Shown here piece by piece: positions 6,937 through 8,711 of a stretch of DNA of 8,711 nucleotides. Position 1 is the first letter of the stretch. The number at the start of each line of letters is the position of its first letter. The notes below the pieces were generated by a model that searched no databases, had not been told where the DNA came from, and was given only the letters and a program-made list of their open reading frames with translations. Made by a program: the position numbers and the translations under genes. The stretch is from Spirochaetia bacterium (GTDB taxonomy: Bacteria > Spirochaetota > UBA12135): NCBI GenBank assembly GCA_003497555.1, contig DNNS01000259.1, positions 1 through 8,711 of the forward strand, read 5' to 3'.

Positions 6937-6956
6937 AAATTTTTTAAAAGATTCAG
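6933..6956. terminator. weak possible bidirectional terminator between convergent genes
   Basis: CTGAA (6933-6937) pairs with TTCAG (6952-6956) around an A/T-only core. It contains the stop codons of both convergent genes (TGA at 6934-6936, and TGA on the minus strand at 6953-6955). The stem is only five pairs and partly A-T, so termination strength is doubtful. Confidence 0.25.
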
Positions 6957-7456
6957 CCATACATTTCCCGGAGCAGTTTTTTCCCGCTGTCTGTTTTAAA
7001 AATTTTATTATAAACGCTTTTTACCGCATCATCCCGCATATTGTCTTCATATATATTGACGATAAAATCCGCTTCTGCAATAATCTGAAAATCCGGACCA
7101 TCGATTTTATTATAACTGTGATGGCGCCCGGTAATAAAACATACGCGCTCTATGATATTTTCCGCAACGCCCGCTTCTGCCAGTATTTGCCCGGCAATTT
7201 TCGGCCCCTCGATTTCCTGATACTTTCCGGCTGCAGACCCGTATTTTTTCTCGGCGTTTTTTATTCCAATATCATGCAGAATTGATGAATACTGAATGAT
7301 AATATCTTCTTCTTCAGAAATTTTTTCAGATGAAGCTATTATCCGGGCAAAGGCATTTACTTTCAGGGCATGATTAATACGTTTTACATCTTTACCGAAA
7401 TAATCAATCATTTTTATAATGATCTCTGTTGTTTTTTTATATGTTTCCGGTTTCAT
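6953..7456 (-). CDS. small HD-domain metal-dependent phosphohydrolase
   Basis: This 167-residue soluble protein is mostly one HD domain. The metal-binding residues appear in the expected order: H29 (RINHALKV), the H61-D62 doublet (ILHDIGI), H112/H113 (GRHHS) and D130 (EADFIVN). Proteins of this superfamily hydrolyse phosphate esters of nucleotides. The exact substrate cannot be told, and no RelA/SpoT, cGAMP or c-di-GMP (HD-GYP) signature is seen. The start at 7456 is firm because AGGAGGT (7464-7470) lies seven bases upstream. An ATG at 7486 would add ten residues with no ribosome site. The gene overlaps the end of mnmA by 20 bp in another frame, so the two are probably co-transcribed and translationally coupled. 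The C-terminal tail (FKTDSGKKLLREMYG) resembles that of HD proteins I recall from other anaerobes, which suggests a conserved subfamily. Confidence 0.9.
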   Translation of the reverse strand: MKPETYKKTTEIIIKMIDYFGKDVKRINHALKVNAFARIIASSEKISEEEDIIIQYSSILHDIGIKNAEKKYGSAAGKYQEIEGPKIAGQILAEAGVAENIIERVCFITGRHHSYNKIDGPDFQIIAEADFIVNIYEDNMRDDAVKSVYNKIFKTDSGKKLLREMYG

Positions 7457-8525
7457 TGATAATACCTCCTCCCAGTACCTCGTCATCAGAATAAATTACT
7501 GCCGACTGCCCGGGAGCAGCTGCTTTCTGCGCTTCGGAAAATTCGATTTTTACAAGATCGCCGCCTTCCGGTTTGATCAGCGCTTTTTGAGCCTTATGCC
7601 GGTAGCGAATCTGCACATATGCCCCGATTTCGTGTTCGGGCGGATTCGTTTGGGCCCAGACAAGACTGCTGATAAAAATAGTTTTATTATAAAGTTCTCG
7701 TTCGTTTCCGGCAATTATCCGGTTATTTTTTTGATCAATTTTAACGACATAAAGCGGTTCAGATGACGGTACCCTTATTCCCTTTCTTTGCCCGATGGTA
7801 TAATTTTTAATACCGTTATGCCTGCCTAAAATTTTACCGTTAATATCCGTTATCTCTCCGGGCTCGCATTCAACCCGGCAAAGTATGGAGTCGTTGCCCA
7901 GGGAAGCGAAATTCTGGCTTTCTTTTTTATGTTCCAGATCAAGCTGCAGGGAAGCTGCAATTTTCCGGACTTCTGATTTCAGCATGCCTCCCAGGGGAAA
8001 TAATATCTGCGAGAGCTGCTTTTGATTAAGCCTGTATAAAAAATATGATTGATCCTTGCTGTTGTCAATACCGCGCAGCAGGCTATACCGGCCTGCAGTA
8101 TTAAATATAATTCTGGCATAATGCCCGGTAGCAAAAAAATCAAAATCAAAAGCCGTGCGCAGTTTTTCAATCAGAAGGCCGAATTTCAGTATTTGGTTGC
8201 ATCTGATGCACGGATTGGGAGTTCTTCCGGCCTGATACTCGGATTTAAAATAATTAATTACATAATCCTGATATTCTGTCTTAAGATCAATTATCGCCAG
8301 TTTTATGCCGAGCTTGTCGGCAATTTTCTGCGCGCTTGCAATGTCGTATTTTTCATCAGGCCCATAGCAGCCGGATTTAAGAATATGGGAATCATCCGCC
8401 GCCATGCCGTTCCAGGTTGACATAATGGCCCCGCTTACGCTGTAACCCTGCTTTAGCAGCAGGCAGGCAGCAGCAGCAGAATCTACTCCGCCGCTTAAAC
8501 CTACTATAACTTTTTTATTCTTCAT
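7437..8525 (-). CDS. mnmA: tRNA-specific 2-thiouridylase MnmA, lacking the second catalytic cysteine
   Basis: This 362-residue protein is of normal MnmA length. MnmA uses ATP and a relayed sulfur to make 2-thiouridine at the wobble base of Lys, Glu and Gln tRNAs. Visible hallmarks are the PP-loop SGGVDS (11-16), NPCIRCN (104-110, with C106 and C109, a CxxC form where E. coli has DxxC), ATGHYAR (132-138), KDQSYFL (157-163), YTIGQRKG (242-249), APGQSAVIY (337-345) and LGGGII (351-356). The segment KKESQNFAS (200-208) corresponds to the family's KKESQDICF, so the cysteine equivalent to E. coli C199 is Ala207. About four residues are missing before the following PGEI. C216 and C220 lie nearby and might substitute. 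The ATG at 8525 has only an A-rich stretch (AAAAAGAAA) as ribosome site. The gene is 23 bp downstream of another minus-strand gene and overlaps the HD gene by 20 bp. Family membership is sure; catalytic competence is open. Confidence 0.93.
   Translation of the reverse strand: MKNKKVIVGLSGGVDSAAAACLLLKQGYSVSGAIMSTWNGMAADDSHILKSGCYGPDEKYDIASAQKIADKLGIKLAIIDLKTEYQDYVINYFKSEYQAGRTPNPCIRCNQILKFGLLIEKLRTAFDFDFFATGHYARIIFNTAGRYSLLRGIDNSKDQSYFLYRLNQKQLSQILFPLGGMLKSEVRKIAASLQLDLEHKKESQNFASLGNDSILCRVECEPGEITDINGKILGRHNGIKNYTIGQRKGIRVPSSEPLYVVKIDQKNNRIIAGNERELYNKTIFISSLVWAQTNPPEHEIGAYVQIRYRHKAQKALIKPEGGDLVKIEFSEAQKAAAPGQSAVIYSDDEVLGGGIINETGNI
7464..7470 (-). promoter_or_regulatory. strong ribosome binding site of the HD gene, inside mnmA
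   Basis: AGGAGGT on the minus strand, seven bases from the ATG at 7456, is the strongest Shine-Dalgarno in the window. It lies within the last codons of mnmA and decides the HD gene's start. Confidence 0.85.
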
Positions 8526-8547
8526 GTGTTTTTTCTTTTTATTGCTG

Positions 8548-8553
8548 ATTATA
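8548..8553 (-). promoter_or_regulatory. possible -10 box for mnmA
   Basis: A perfect TATAAT on the minus strand includes the TAA stop of the upstream gene. It would start transcription near 8541, 16 nt before the mnmA ATG. No good -35 is seen at 16-18 bp (TTATAA at 17 bp matches three of six), so it may be fortuitous. Confidence 0.3.
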
Positions 8554-8711
8554 GGATATTTTTCCGGTTTTTATAATAAGCGCTTCTGCCGATATCTGCC
8601 GGAGCCCGTCCCAGTTCAAACAGAAGATCAATATTTCTGTCAATACACACCCGCAGGGAAATATTCGAATCTGCACGCCGGTTATAAATGGCGTAGTCAG
8701 ACAAAAAATAT
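8549..8711 (-). CDS. C-terminal end of an unrecognised gene, cut by the right window edge
   Basis: On the minus strand one frame is open from the window edge to TAA at 8551-8549, giving 53 residues. They begin YFLSDYAIYNRR and end GRSAYYKNRKNIL. Amino-acid composition is balanced and soluble-looking, with charged residues spread evenly and a probable helix (DRNIDLLFELGR, 24-35). Codon choice is like the neighbouring genes. The stop is 23 bp from the mnmA ATG, which suggests the same transcript. I do not recognise the family from this fragment. Confidence 0.65.
   Translation of the reverse strand, partial: YFLSDYAIYNRRADSNISLRVCIDRNIDLLFELGRAPADIGRSAYYKNRKNIL

Noticed and set aside
7457..7486. 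Upstream ATG at 7486 for the HD gene
   Set aside because: It has no ribosome site, whereas the ATG at 7456 has AGGAGGT at ideal spacing and gives the usual protein start.
1..8711. CRISPR arrays, tRNA or rRNA genes, insertion sequences or integron attachment sites
   Set aside because: No regularly spaced repeats, cloverleaf-type sequences, transposase-like frames or attC-type core sites were seen. The inverted repeat at 38-109 lacks the GTTRRRY-type ends of attC.

Overview
The window looks like a chromosomal stretch from an anaerobic, Gram-negative bacterium. An outer-membrane beta-barrel gene argues for a diderm. A class I (anaerobe-type) hybrid cluster protein beside a Crp/Fnr regulator argues for anaerobic life. 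Base composition is A+T-rich, with many A and T runs. A spirochaete (Treponema-like) is my best guess from gene style and layout, but no marker here proves it.

Layout, left to right. (1) Positions 1-227 hold a likely gene remnant running in from the left, a striking 16-bp inverted repeat, and a weak promoter candidate. (2) Positions 228-4500 hold four tightly packed plus-strand genes with gaps of 13 bp, 7 bp and a 4-bp ATGA overlap. They encode a four-helix membrane protein with a dead GGDEF-like domain, a membrane-anchored TPR protein with a C-terminal region resembling an Mrr/restriction-endonuclease fold without its catalytic residues, a small exported proline-rich protein, and an outer-membrane beta-barrel protein. 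I do not recognise this set as a named system. It is the best candidate here for something undescribed: an operon reaching from cytoplasm to outer membrane, built on two enzyme folds that seem to have lost their catalytic residues. (3) Positions 4513-6183 (minus) encode hybrid cluster protein Hcp with every cluster ligand present. Positions 6289-6936 (plus) encode a divergent Crp/Fnr-family regulator. The space between them holds a perfect CGTAAC-N4-GTTACG palindrome centred exactly 41.5 bp upstream of the inferred hcp start point, which is the classic position for activation by this family. This looks like a nitrosative-stress module of the HcpR type. (4) Positions 6953-8711 (minus) carry a partial unknown gene, then mnmA (tRNA 2-thiouridylase), then a small HD-domain phosphohydrolase overlapping the end of mnmA by 20 bp. 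The MnmA protein lacks the usual second catalytic cysteine (Ala207 in its place).

How the parts relate. The three blocks look functionally independent. Block 2 is probably one transcript for envelope biology. Block 3 is a self-contained regulator-target pair. Block 4 is a translation/housekeeping operon. Blocks 2 and 3 converge with 12 bp between stop codons, and blocks 3 and 4 converge with 16 bp. Neither junction has a convincing terminator. I see no tRNA, rRNA, CRISPR array or insertion sequence.
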